NCBI RefSeq assembly: GCF_003605645.1
Contig: NZ_QVMU01000008.1
Coordinates: 62,001-126,000, forward strand
Length of the DNA stretch: 64,000 nucleotides
Direction: 5' to 3'
Source of the DNA: Vibrio sinensis
Lineage (GTDB): Bacteria > Pseudomonadota > Gammaproteobacteria > Enterobacterales > Vibrionaceae
A program made the position numbers and the translations under genes. This document shows positions 38,261 to 47,092 of this stretch, in pieces (the first letter of the stretch is position 1; every line of letters begins with the position of its first letter). The notes beneath the pieces are model-generated. The model was not told the origin of the DNA and searched no databases. It was given only the letters and a program-made list of their open reading frames with translations.

Positions 38261-40915
38261 ATGTCGCAAGGATGCAAAACAACCATCGGAACAAAAACCA
38301 CTTGTCCTTACTGCGGTGTAGGATGTGGGGTGGAAATTAACTCAAACGGTATTGTTGGAGATGCTTCCCATCCAGCCAACTCAGGTTCGTTATGTGTTAA
38401 AGGTGTCGCTTTAGAAGAGAGTTTACAAACGCCCTCTCGGCTACTCTACCCAAAACTCAATGGACGTGAAGTTGATTGGCAGTATGCGACAACCTTGATT
38501 GCTGAAAAGCTCCACCAAGCCAAAAAAGAGACAGGACCAGATTCCGTCGCCATGTACGTATCAGGTCAATTGCTCACCGAAGACTACTACGTCGCCAATA
38601 AATTAATGAAAGGGTATATCGGTAGCGCGAACATCGATACCAATTCGCGTTTATGCATGTCGTCCGCGGTAGCCGCACATATACGAGCGTTTGGTGAAGA
38701 CCTGGTACCCGTTAATTACAGTGACATAGACGACACCGAACTTCTCGTCATATGCGGGGCAAACACCGCGTGGACTCATCCTATCCTGTTCCAACGTATT
38801 CAACGAGCAAGACAGAAAAATCCAAACCTCAAAGTGGTTGTGATCGATCCAAGAGAGACAGTAACAGCAAAACAAGCGGACTTACATCTTGCAATAAAAA
38901 ATGATAGTGATGTCATTTTATTTAATGGCCTACTTAAATTTCTCCTAGAAGAACAATGTATTGATAATGATTACATTCAATCTCATACCTCTGGGTTTAA
39001 GGCTTTAGTGGCAGAGGTCACCGCTCAACGTTACAGCGTAACTGAATTAACAGCATCATTAGGTATCCCTCAACAAAAACTGACCACTTTCTACCAATGG
39101 TTTGCTCGAAGCCCAACAGCCATCACTCTATTTTGCCAAGGGGTTAATCAAGCTAAAAATGGGGTTGATAAAGGTAATTCCATCATTAATGCCCATCTAG
39201 CAACAGGCAAAATCGCTAAATCTGGCTGTGGGCCTTTTTCAATAACAGGGCAACCTAATGCAATGGGTGGTCGAGAGGTTGGCGGACTGGCAAATCAACT
39301 TGCAGTACATCGTGGTTTTGATAACGAATCAATCCAACTCGTTCAAAACTTTTGGAACTCACCAGAAATTGCTTCCAATCCTGGCTTAAAAGCAGTGGAG
39401 CTATTTGAAGCTGTTGAACGAGGCGATATTAAAGTATTGTGGATCATGGCAACAAATCCTGTGATATCAATGCCTAATAACGCACTGGTTAAGCAAGCAT
39501 TAGACATTTGTCCGTTTGTGATTGTTTCTGATATTACTGCGGATTCTGACGTGGCGCAGTACGCCGATCTACTCTTACCCGCGGCAGGTTGGGGGGAGAA
39601 ACAAGGTATGGTTACCAACTCAGAGCGAAGAGTATCACGTCAACGTCAATTCGTTTCCCCACCGGGAGAAGCGAAGCCAGATTGGTGGGCTATCAGCCAA
39701 GTTGGACAGACCCTGTGCCAACTAGAACAAACAAGTAATGGATTTGCTTATATGAGTGAAAGAGAAATTTTTTGCGAATTTGCAGCCATGACTGGGCTAA
39801 ATAGCAACTCAAGCTTGAAGCTCGATCTCTCACAACATGCCAACTTAACTGAGCAGGAATATCAAGATTGGCAGCCCACATGCTGGGGAGATCAACATCC
39901 ATTTTCAGATGGTCAGTACTCCCACGCTGATGGCAAAGCACGCTTTATTGTCACGAGTGATTCGGGAGCCGAACGACAATCCAATAAGCTTTGGACACTC
40001 AATACGGGGAGACAGCGAGACCAATGGCACACGATGACGCGAACCGGTCATATTCCTCATCTAGCCGCATCAGAAATAGAACCGACGATATACATTAGTG
40101 AACTCAGTGCAAGTCGACAAAATCTTAAATCCGGTCAACTTACTAGGCTAATTAAACCTAATCACCAAGCCTGTATCTATGCCAAAATTGCGATAGATGA
40201 CGGACTTGCGGCCCAAGAGGTCTTCATGTCAATGCATTGGGCTGGGCGTTATGGTGGCAACAGCGCTGTTAACGCGATCGTAAACAGCGAAACAGACCCC
40301 TTATCCGGGCAACCGGCATTCAAATCATCGCTCATAGAAATTGAACCGGTCGATGTAAAGTCTTACGGGTTATTCATTAAATCCGCATTTGATGCCAATG
40401 TTGATGCCTATTTAAATAAAAATAACTTCCTCTACCAAGCTTTTCAGTCAGACAAGCAGGTTGGAATTTGGCGGTTTGCTCACAATCAATGGATACAAAA
40501 ACACAGTTTTACATTTTCAACATCCCACCGCCGTATCACTATCGATATCCCACAAGGATGGCTAACCGTAGATTGTAATTTGATGGGAGAAAATCTCGTC
40601 GTCAATTCGATATTAGTGGTATCTAATCAGCCAATCCAAATGGATTATAGCCATCTTTCTGCCATGGTTGGATACGTCATGGAACTCTCTCAATTGCTGA
40701 CAATCGTGCAATCAGAAAGTGCTGGAAAACTCATCTGCAGTTGCTTTCGGGTCACCGACTTACAAATCAACGATGCCATCAAAAATCACGATTGCACGAC
40801 GCTTTCAGCGCTACAAAATAGACTCAAGTGCGGCACTAACTGCGGTTCATGCATCTCTCAGATAGAACAAATAGTGACATCTCATCAACAATCAACCGAA
40901 CACTCATTAAGTTAA
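38261..40915 (+). CDS. nasA: assimilatory nitrate reductase catalytic subunit NasA
   Basis: 884 residues from the ATG at 38261 (AGGGG upstream; an in-frame GTG lies two codons earlier). Molybdopterin oxidoreductase that reduces nitrate to nitrite in the cytoplasm. The N-terminal 4Fe-4S site is CPYCGVGC plus the Cys of SLCVKG. Mo-cofactor domain signatures include NSRLCMSSAVAAH, TGQPNAMGGREVGGLANQL and ATNPVISMPN. The C terminus adds a BFD-like 2Fe-2S domain (ICSCFRVTD and CGTNCGSC), as in other NasA. No NasB/NasC reductase gene is adjacent, so the electron donor is elsewhere. Confidence 0.94.
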   Translation: MSQGCKTTIGTKTTCPYCGVGCGVEINSNGIVGDASHPANSGSLCVKGVALEESLQTPSRLLYPKLNGREVDWQYATTLIAEKLHQAKKETGPDSVAMYVSGQLLTEDYYVANKLMKGYIGSANIDTNSRLCMSSAVAAHIRAFGEDLVPVNYSDIDDTELLVICGANTAWTHPILFQRIQRARQKNPNLKVVVIDPRETVTAKQADLHLAIKNDSDVILFNGLLKFLLEEQCIDNDYIQSHTSGFKALVAEVTAQRYSVTELTASLGIPQQKLTTFYQWFARSPTAITLFCQGVNQAKNGVDKGNSIINAHLATGKIAKSGCGPFSITGQPNAMGGREVGGLANQLAVHRGFDNESIQLVQNFWNSPEIASNPGLKAVELFEAVERGDIKVLWIMATNPVISMPNNALVKQALDICPFVIVSDITADSDVAQYADLLLPAAGWGEKQGMVTNSERRVSRQRQFVSPPGEAKPDWWAISQVGQTLCQLEQTSNGFAYMSEREIFCEFAAMTGLNSNSSLKLDLSQHANLTEQEYQDWQPTCWGDQHPFSDGQYSHADGKARFIVTSDSGAERQSNKLWTLNTGRQRDQWHTMTRTGHIPHLAASEIEPTIYISELSASRQNLKSGQLTRLIKPNHQACIYAKIAIDDGLAAQEVFMSMHWAGRYGGNSAVNAIVNSETDPLSGQPAFKSSLIEIEPVDVKSYGLFIKSAFDANVDAYLNKNNFLYQAFQSDKQVGIWRFAHNQWIQKHSFTFSTSHRRITIDIPQGWLTVDCNLMGENLVVNSILVVSNQPIQMDYSHLSAMVGYVMELSQLLTIVQSESAGKLICSCFRVTDLQINDAIKNHDCTTLSALQNRLKCGTNCGSCISQIEQIVTSHQQSTEHSLS

Positions 40916-41003
40916 CGTAATAGCAGCAATGCCAAACCGTCACATCACAAATTAACAATAAGAGCGAAGAATTTTAAATACGGACAGAATTTAAGGTGAA
41001 CAT

Positions 41004-41918
41004 ATGGACGCACTCTATCAACATTGGTTCAAAAAAACAGGCCGAACAAAAGAGAAAACTGAAGAGCAAACTCAGTCAGCTCGATTTTCTAACCATCAGC
41101 AAGCATCAAAATTGAATGCTTTTTTCAAAGATAATCCCAACCAGATAGAAAACTCGTCCAAAGGTTACGTTTCAATGGTAGGGGCCGGCCCTCACGATCC
41201 AGAATTACTGACGATAAAAGCGGTCAAAGCCATCATGCGAGCAGATGTATTGCTCTATGACCGCTTAGTGAATAAAGACATTCTTGAATTGGCTTCATCC
41301 GCTTCCGACTGGATATATGTGGGCAAACGCTGCGGTGAAACAAGCATCAAACAAAGTGAAATCTCCCACTTGATGGTTCAACTCGCTCAACAAGGCAAAC
41401 GCGTTGTGAGATTAAAAGGCGGAGATGCTTTTGTGTTTGGTCGGGGTGGTGAAGAGGCATTAGAACTGGTGCGCCACTCTATTCCTTATGAAGTGATACC
41501 AGGGATCACCGCAGCAATAGGTTGCTCTGCCAGTAGCCTTATTCCCTTAACACACCGAGGTATCTCCCGTAGCGTCACCTTTGTCACCGGACAAGTCGTT
41601 ACTGGCGCTTTTGATGCGTGGAGCCAATTAATGAAAAGCGGACAAACGCTGGTGTTTTACATGGGGCTAGAAAAATCTTCAGAAATTCAAAAAGGTCTCA
41701 TCACATCGGGGCTACCTGATGACTTTCCAGTGGCCATTATTTCACATGGCTGTAGCCCGCAGCAGCAAATCCGGATTACGCAACTAAATCAACTCAAAGA
41801 GTTATCGAAAACACTTAAAGGTATCAGCCCAACATTGATTGTGATGGGAGAAGTTGTCAAACTGCGTGAACAGTTAATCAATACCGTACAGTCAGTAACG
41901 GAGTACGAGGTAACATGA
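41004..41918 (+). CDS. cobA: uroporphyrinogen-III C-methyltransferase (siroheme synthesis)
   Basis: 304 residues. The SUMT domain begins near residue 52 (GYVSMVGAGPHDPELLTIKAVKAI). It continues with LLYDRLV, YVGKRCGE, RLKGGDAFVFGRGGEEA and VIPGITAAIGCSASSLIPLTHRG. It methylates uroporphyrinogen III to precorrin-2 for siroheme, the cofactor of NirB. The first ~50 residues form a polar extension of no known domain (KKTGRTKEKTEEQTQSARF). AAGGTG precedes the ATG. It overlaps ybiB by 4 nt. Confidence 0.92.
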   Translation: MDALYQHWFKKTGRTKEKTEEQTQSARFSNHQQASKLNAFFKDNPNQIENSSKGYVSMVGAGPHDPELLTIKAVKAIMRADVLLYDRLVNKDILELASSASDWIYVGKRCGETSIKQSEISHLMVQLAQQGKRVVRLKGGDAFVFGRGGEEALELVRHSIPYEVIPGITAAIGCSASSLIPLTHRGISRSVTFVTGQVVTGAFDAWSQLMKSGQTLVFYMGLEKSSEIQKGLITSGLPDDFPVAIISHGCSPQQQIRITQLNQLKELSKTLKGISPTLIVMGEVVKLREQLINTVQSVTEYEVT

Positions 41919-42868
41919 GCAGTATCTTAGAGTGTATTAGAACCGTAGGTCGTGGAGAGCGAGGCAGAAAACCTCTTAGTTTCGACCAAGCTTGCCGAGT
42001 CATGGATGAATACCTTAACGGCGAATGCGATGATGATCAGATGGCGATGCTGTTGATGCTGATCCGAGTTCAAAATGAAACTCAGCAGGAAATCGCCGGT
42101 TTCGTCAAAGCCTTTCAATCAAGAATGCCTGCGATTGGTGCTGATATTGACTGGCCATGTTACGCTGGGAAACGTGAAGCCGCGGGTCCTCCTTGGCACT
42201 TGCTCGCTGCCAAAATTCTTGCCGACAATGGTCACAAGGTACTGATGCATGGTTACCACGACCGTCAATCCGGTCGTTTACACGCAGAGGATTACCTTGA
42301 TAAATTTGGCATAAAAAAGGCGCAATCCGCATTAGAAGCCAAGCAAATACTCGAAACACAGAATATCGCTTATCTACCTTTAAGTGCATTCGCTCCACAA
42401 GCCGAAATAATGATTGGTTGGAAGAACCGATATGGTTTAAGAACGCCAATCAACACCGTGGTTCGTGCTCTAAATCCCGGCCAAGCGACGATAGGTATTC
42501 GTGGTAGTTTCCACCCAGGCTTCCAACAACTGCATGCAGAAGTTGAATATGAAATCGGTCAAACTCGTCACGCCGTCGTGTCATTTAAAGGCCAGTCCGG
42601 TGAGTCTGAATACAACCCCAAAGTCAGCCAAACCATCTGGCAAAGCCAAACCATCGGGGTGACCTCTCACTACTGGACGGAGCAAATGCTTTCAGAACTC
42701 CCTATGCCTTTGTCCTGCCTTTTCGATACTACGCCAGAAAACAGAAATCAAATGGCCAATACGGTTCTCGCTACAATGACCGTCGTTTTGTTCGCTGAAA
42801 CTCAAGACCGTGAAAGCGCATTTGAAAGATCATTTTCATATTGGCAAGACTATTGTAGTCAGTTGTAA
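41915..42868 (+). CDS. ybiB: TrpD2/YbiB-family glycosyltransferase-like protein
   Basis: 317 residues with the nucleoside-phosphorylase/phosphoribosyltransferase fold of anthranilate phosphoribosyltransferase. There is an N-terminal helical domain (CRVMDEYLNGECDDDQMAMLLMLIRV) and then a catalytic-like domain (LAAKILADNGHKVLMHGYH, and RTPINTVVRALNPGQATIGIRGSFHPGF). The glycine-rich loop typical of TrpD is replaced by KREAAGPPWHLLA. E. coli YbiB binds nucleic acid and lacks TrpD activity. Its place between cobA and nasT, with an ATGA overlap, ties it to the nitrate operon; its role there is unknown. Confidence 0.82.
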   Translation: MSSILECIRTVGRGERGRKPLSFDQACRVMDEYLNGECDDDQMAMLLMLIRVQNETQQEIAGFVKAFQSRMPAIGADIDWPCYAGKREAAGPPWHLLAAKILADNGHKVLMHGYHDRQSGRLHAEDYLDKFGIKKAQSALEAKQILETQNIAYLPLSAFAPQAEIMIGWKNRYGLRTPINTVVRALNPGQATIGIRGSFHPGFQQLHAEVEYEIGQTRHAVVSFKGQSGESEYNPKVSQTIWQSQTIGVTSHYWTEQMLSELPMPLSCLFDTTPENRNQMANTVLATMTVVLFAETQDRESAFERSFSYWQDYCSQL

Positions 42869-42974
42869 CTACGTAAACGACGCCCATTTTTTCGCATTCA
42901 TCACTCATCGTGAATTGTTGGCACATTCCTTGTTGTACTTCTTACCATCTGTGAGAAAAAAACAAGGAATGTTC

Positions 42975-43574
42975 ATGACTAAACCCACATCAAAATCCCC
43001 CATCATTATTTGTAGTGACAAGCGAGACGAACAGACTCGCTTAGCTGATTCTCTCAGCAACAACACAAGCCAAGATCAAATTAACGACGATACGATTACC
43101 TGCCAACTCGCACAATTAGAACAACAGATACAACTTAACCCAAATGCCACCGTTATCGTTAGTTGGCAGCATGCAACGGCTGAACTGCGCCTTATTGCGG
43201 ATTTCTGCCGCCATAAGCTTATTCCTTTGATCATCATACTCAGGCACTTATCAGTTAATAATATCAATAAGTTACCTGATAATTCCGGCTACGTTCTAGT
43301 ACCATCTCACGATGCGAACGCATTAAAACCATGGCTAGAACATGCTAAACAAGTCCGTCAAAAATGGGCGCAAATGGAATCTGAGATCATGACTCTGACT
43401 CTAAAAATTGAAGAGCGGAAAGTGGTTGAAAGAGCTAAAGGCTTACTAATGAAAGTACACAATGTCGATGAGGATCATGCATATAAAGCACTACGAAACT
43501 CTGCGATGCAATCGAGTCAAACTTTAACTCAAGTCGCTAAGAATCTCATTTCAACGTTGGAACTATTGGCATAA
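42975..43574 (+). CDS. nasT: ANTAR-domain antiterminator NasT
   Basis: 199 residues from the ATG at 42975, with AAGGA six bases upstream; longer frames overlap ybiB without a site. Residues ~1-120 resemble a response-regulator receiver, but its acidic pocket and phospho-Asp are not preserved (IIICSDKRDE, VIVSWQH). A coiled coil follows, then the C-terminal ANTAR domain (VVERAKGLLMKVHNVDEDHAYKALRNSAMQ). ANTAR proteins bind paired hexaloop hairpins in mRNA leaders and prevent termination. Such leaders precede nasA and nrtA here. The usual partner NasS is not encoded nearby. Confidence 0.87.
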   Translation: MTKPTSKSPIIICSDKRDEQTRLADSLSNNTSQDQINDDTITCQLAQLEQQIQLNPNATVIVSWQHATAELRLIADFCRHKLIPLIIILRHLSVNNINKLPDNSGYVLVPSHDANALKPWLEHAKQVRQKWAQMESEIMTLTLKIEERKVVERAKGLLMKVHNVDEDHAYKALRNSAMQSSQTLTQVAKNLISTLELLA

Positions 43575-43698
43575 CAGCCAATCTTTAAGGGCCACTCTAA
43601 TCGCAAACATGGTGCGCGTTGCACTATCGTTAAGCACATTAGGGGGTGCCTAACGAAGCTAACCGCTTAACTCACTGTAATTAAAGTTAAAATTTACT

Positions 43699-43714
43699 TG
43701 GCATAGTAGTTGCT
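43699..43714 (+). promoter_or_regulatory. sigma-54 promoter of nrtA
   Basis: TGGCATAGTAGTTGCT has GG and GC exactly 10 bases apart. Start would be near 43725. An imperfect NtrC-like dyad, GCAC-N8-GTGC (43634-43649), lies about 50 bp upstream; it is one base longer than consensus. Confidence 0.8.
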
Positions 43715-43747
43715 GTAATCATTGAGTGAATAAATAAAATTAAGTCC

Positions 43748-43817
43748 ATTATCAACGACGGTAATTGGAACCAATTAGCAACGGCGCTACTGCTCTTTAG
43801 AGTAGTAGCGTTTTTTT
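43748..43817 (+). promoter_or_regulatory. two-hairpin ANTAR antitermination leader of nrtABC-nirBD
   Basis: P1 is ATTATC-AACGAC-GGTAAT (43748-43765). A 10-nt linker follows. P2 is TAGC-AACGGC-GCTA (43776-43789). Both hexaloops have A at position 1 and G at position 4, the ANTAR signature. The terminator stem CGCTACTGCTC/GAGTAGTAGCG (43785-43810) with seven T's shares the 3' arm of P2, so P2 and the terminator exclude each other. The nrtA start is 14 nt after the T run. Confidence 0.87.
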
Positions 43818-43831
43818 ATGGGAGAAAATCA

Positions 43832-45196
43832 ATGAAATGGACTTTACTGCTAAAAAGTTCGGTCATTGCGATATCAATACTGAACGTGTTCAGTGCGAAC
43901 GCAAAACTGGGCGAACCAGAAATAGAAGATCTCAAGTTTGGTTTTATTAAACTGACCGATATGGCTCCTCTTGCGGTGGCTTATGAGAAAGGTTTTTTTG
44001 AAGACGAGGGCCTCTATGTCAGCCTCGAAGCGCAAGCGAACTGGAAAATACTCCTCGATAGAGTAATTGATGGTGAACTTGATGGTGCACATATGCTCGC
44101 AGGCCAACCATTGGGGGCAACCATAGGAATTGGAACAAAAGCACAGATAATCACCGCATTTAGTATGGATCTCAATGGCAATGCCATCACAGTGTCTAAC
44201 GATACTTGGGAGAGAATGAAACCGAACATTCCTAAACAAGATGATGGTAAACCTGTCCATCCAATTAAAGCAGATGCTCTGAAACCCGTAGTAGAAAGTT
44301 ACCTTGACGAGGGCAAACCATTCAATATGGGCATGGTCTTTCCTGTCTCTACTCACAACTATGAGCTGCGTTATTGGCTAGCAGCTGGTGGTATTCATCC
44401 CGGATATTACGCTCCAGATTCAGGAGACAATAGCGGTCAGATTGATGCCGATGTTCTACTTAGTGTTACCCCCCCGCCCCAAATGCCCGCAACGATGGAA
44501 GCTGGCACGATACAAGGTTACTGCGTTGGAGAACCTTGGAACCAACAAGCTGTATTCAAAGGTATCGGTACTCCTGTTGTCACCGATTATGAAATTTGGA
44601 AAAACAACCCAGAGAAAGTTTTTGGTGTGTCGAAGCATTGGGCTGAACAATACCCCAATACCCATATCCGGGTCGTAAAAGCGTTAATCCGTGCCGCGCA
44701 CTGGCTCGATGAAAATGACAATGAAAATCGAGATGAAGCAGTAAAAATACTTGCTAACAGTCAATACGTAGGTGCTGATGCTGAAGTCATCGCTAGCTCG
44801 ATGACAGGTACATTTGAATATGAGAAAGGCGACAAACGCAACTTGCCTGATTTCAATGTGTTCTTTCGCCACAACGCAACTTATCCATATTACAGCGATG
44901 CCATTTGGTACCTCACCCAAATGCGTCGATGGGGACAAATATCGACCCCAAAACCCGACGAGTGGTATATGAATATTGCTAAAGAAGTGTATCGACCTGA
45001 GATATACCAACAAGCAGCTAAGGCGTTGATTGAAGACGGTAAGTTAAGTCAAAACGCGTTTCCTGATTTTGATAATGAAAATGGCTTTCGCGCTCCCCAA
45101 ACTCACTTTATCGACAACGTCGTTTATGACGGTCATAAGCCGAATCAATATCTAGAAAAATTCACTATCGGTTTAAAAGGGAGCGACAAAACCTAA
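43832..45196 (+). CDS. nrtA: nitrate/nitrite ABC transporter substrate-binding protein NrtA
   Basis: 454 residues with a Sec signal peptide (about 24 residues, to FSANA). Periplasmic receptor of the NrtA/CmpA family. Features: [48 protein letters not shown], the [21 protein letters not shown] motif and [12 protein letters not shown]. First gene after the antitermination leader. The signal peptide argues that this is the transporter receptor and not the cytoplasmic sensor NasS, which is homologous. Confidence 0.92.
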   Translation: MKWTLLLKSSVIAISILNVFSANAKLGEPEIEDLKFGFIKLTDMAPLAVAYEKGFFEDEGLYVSLEAQANWKILLDRVIDGELDGAHMLAGQPLGATIGIGTKAQIITAFSMDLNGNAITVSNDTWERMKPNIPKQDDGKPVHPIKADALKPVVESYLDEGKPFNMGMVFPVSTHNYELRYWLAAGGIHPGYYAPDSGDNSGQIDADVLLSVTPPPQMPATMEAGTIQGYCVGEPWNQQAVFKGIGTPVVTDYEIWKNNPEKVFGVSKHWAEQYPNTHIRVVKALIRAAHWLDENDNENRDEAVKILANSQYVGADAEVIASSMTGTFEYEKGDKRNLPDFNVFFRHNATYPYYSDAIWYLTQMRRWGQISTPKPDEWYMNIAKEVYRPEIYQQAAKALIEDGKLSQNAFPDFDNENGFRAPQTHFIDNVVYDGHKPNQYLEKFTIGLKGSDKT

Positions 45197-45257
45197 TACC
45201 GAATAACCATCACAGCACATATAACAAGCTGTAGAACGCAATCCATTAGGAGTACGT

Positions 45258-46223
45258 ATGTCTAGTAACGTGATATCACTTTTCCCAGTAAAAATCGTCG
45301 CAAGCCGAAGTCGATTAGTATTATTACCTGTGATTGGTATTTTAATCTTTCTTAGCCTTTGGCACTTAGCTGCGAGAGAGGTCAAAACTTCTCTTGGTAC
45401 CTTGCCCGGCCCGGTACAAACCTACCAGCAGTTTAACCATTTAATTGACGACCATTGGCAAGAGCGAAACAAAGAACAAGCGTTCATCGAACGTCAGGTA
45501 AAACGTAACGCTGAAAAACTAAGCCTAAATCCGGACGCCAAAGTAAAAATCCGCCCTTACACAGGTAAATCCACCTTTTTTGACCAAGTATTGACCAGTT
45601 TAGTGACCGTCGCTGCGGGCTTTCTATTAGCGACCGTTATTGCGATTCCACTTGGCATTGTCCTTGGTCTTAACCAAGGTTTGTATCAAACGTTCAATCC
45701 AATCATTCAACTGCTTAAACCTGTATCACCACTAGCTTGGCTGCCCATCGTCACCATAGTCGTGAGTGCCACCTACGTCAGTGATGATCCTCTTGTGGCT
45801 AAATCATTTGTCACCTCTTTGTTGACCGTCACCCTTTGTAGCTTATGGCCAACGCTCATCAATACCGCTGTAGGGGTTACCAACATCGATAAAGACCTTA
45901 TCAACGTAAGCCGAGTATTACAACTTTCCTGGTGGCAACACTTGCGAACCATTGTTCTCCCCTCCGCAATCCCAATGATATTCACTGGTTTACGTCTCTC
46001 TTTAGGTATTGCATGGATGGTGCTCATTGCTGCAGAAATGCTGGCTCAAAACCCAGGCTTAGGTAAGTTCGTATGGGATGAGTTTCAAAACGGTAGTTCC
46101 GCTTCTTTAGGCCGAATTATGGTTGCAGTACTCACCATTGGATTCATTGGTTTGATGCTCGATAAAGGCATGTTGCAACTGCAGAAATGGTTGTCATGGA
46201 ATAAACAACAAGCGCTAAGATAA
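45258..46223 (+). CDS. nrtB: nitrate ABC transporter permease NrtB
   Basis: 321 residues. It has an N-terminal membrane segment (about 20-40), a hydrophilic stretch (45-105), then the permease domain with five segments. The coupling loop reads LINVSRVLQLSWWQHLRTIVLPSAIPMIFTGLRLSLGIAWMVLIAAEML, typical of NrtB/SsuC permeases. AGGAG precedes the ATG. It transports nitrate received from NrtA, powered by the next gene product. Confidence 0.92.
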   Translation: MSSNVISLFPVKIVASRSRLVLLPVIGILIFLSLWHLAAREVKTSLGTLPGPVQTYQQFNHLIDDHWQERNKEQAFIERQVKRNAEKLSLNPDAKVKIRPYTGKSTFFDQVLTSLVTVAAGFLLATVIAIPLGIVLGLNQGLYQTFNPIIQLLKPVSPLAWLPIVTIVVSATYVSDDPLVAKSFVTSLLTVTLCSLWPTLINTAVGVTNIDKDLINVSRVLQLSWWQHLRTIVLPSAIPMIFTGLRLSLGIAWMVLIAAEMLAQNPGLGKFVWDEFQNGSSASLGRIMVAVLTIGFIGLMLDKGMLQLQKWLSWNKQQALR

Positions 46224-46234
46224 AGGATTACCTC

Positions 46235-47083
46235 ATGGAAAAACCATTACTTAATTTAACCCGACTCGGAATGCGATTTCCGACCCCAGACGGCGAGTTT
46301 ATCGCATTAAAAAATGTCGATATACAAATAAAAAAAGGCGAATTCATTTCCCTTATTGGCCACTCGGGCTGCGGAAAATCAACCGTATTAAACTTGGTCG
46401 CAGGGCTACATATACCAACCGATGGTGGCGTAATTATCGACGGTCGTGAAGTCGCGGGCCCCGGCTCAGATCGCGCAGTAGTATTTCAAAACCACTCACT
46501 TCTTCCTTGGTTAACCGTATTTCAAAACGTTGAACTGGCAGTAAAGCAAATTGCGAACGGTCGAGGAAAAACATGGATAAAAAAACAAGTTCATCATTAC
46601 CTAGAGCTGATTCAAATGGAGCATGCCGCTGATAAAAAACCAGACGAAATCTCCGGCGGAATGAAGCAACGTGTCGGCATTGCACGTGCTCTTGCCCTTC
46701 AGCCCAAAGTACTGTTGATGGATGAACCATTTGGTGCGCTCGATGCCCTGACCCGCGCCCACTTACAAGATTCACTCATGGCTATTCAAGCCGAACTCAA
46801 TAACACCGTAATCATGATTACTCACGATGTAGACGAAGCGGTGTTGCTCTCTGACAAAATCGTCATGATGACCAATGGTCCAGCTGCCACCATCGGCGAA
46901 GTCCTCAACATTGATTTGCCAAGACCAAGAGAAAGAGTCGCATTAGCTGACAACCCTCAGTACCAGAAATACCGTCAATCCGTACTCAAATTCCTTTACG
47001 AGAAACAATCGAAAGTGGGTTTAACGACGGATCCGAACAAGTCTGAGACTAAAAAACCTAATACAACGGCAAAGATAGCCTAA
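46235..47083 (+). CDS. nrtC: nitrate ABC transporter ATP-binding protein NrtC/NrtD
   Basis: 282 residues. Walker A GHSGCGKST, Q-loop VFQNHSLLPWLTVFQNVELA, signature ISGGMKQR, Walker B VLLMDEPFGALDALTRAHLQD and H-loop MITHDVDEAVLLSDKIVMMTNGPAA place it with NrtD/SsuB ATPases. It lacks the NrtA-like C-terminal domain of cyanobacterial NrtC, so it is a simple one-domain ATPase. Operon: 11 nt after nrtB and 9 nt before nirB. Confidence 0.92.
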   Translation: MEKPLLNLTRLGMRFPTPDGEFIALKNVDIQIKKGEFISLIGHSGCGKSTVLNLVAGLHIPTDGGVIIDGREVAGPGSDRAVVFQNHSLLPWLTVFQNVELAVKQIANGRGKTWIKKQVHHYLELIQMEHAADKKPDEISGGMKQRVGIARALALQPKVLLMDEPFGALDALTRAHLQDSLMAIQAELNNTVIMITHDVDEAVLLSDKIVMMTNGPAATIGEVLNIDLPRPRERVALADNPQYQKYRQSVLKFLYEKQSKVGLTTDPNKSETKKPNTTAKIA

Positions 47084-47092
47084 GGAGAAAAA

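Noticed and set aside
43832..45196. Reading the NrtA-like protein as the missing NasS sensor
   Set aside because: It has a clear Sec signal peptide and is followed by its permease and ATPase genes, so it is the periplasmic receptor.
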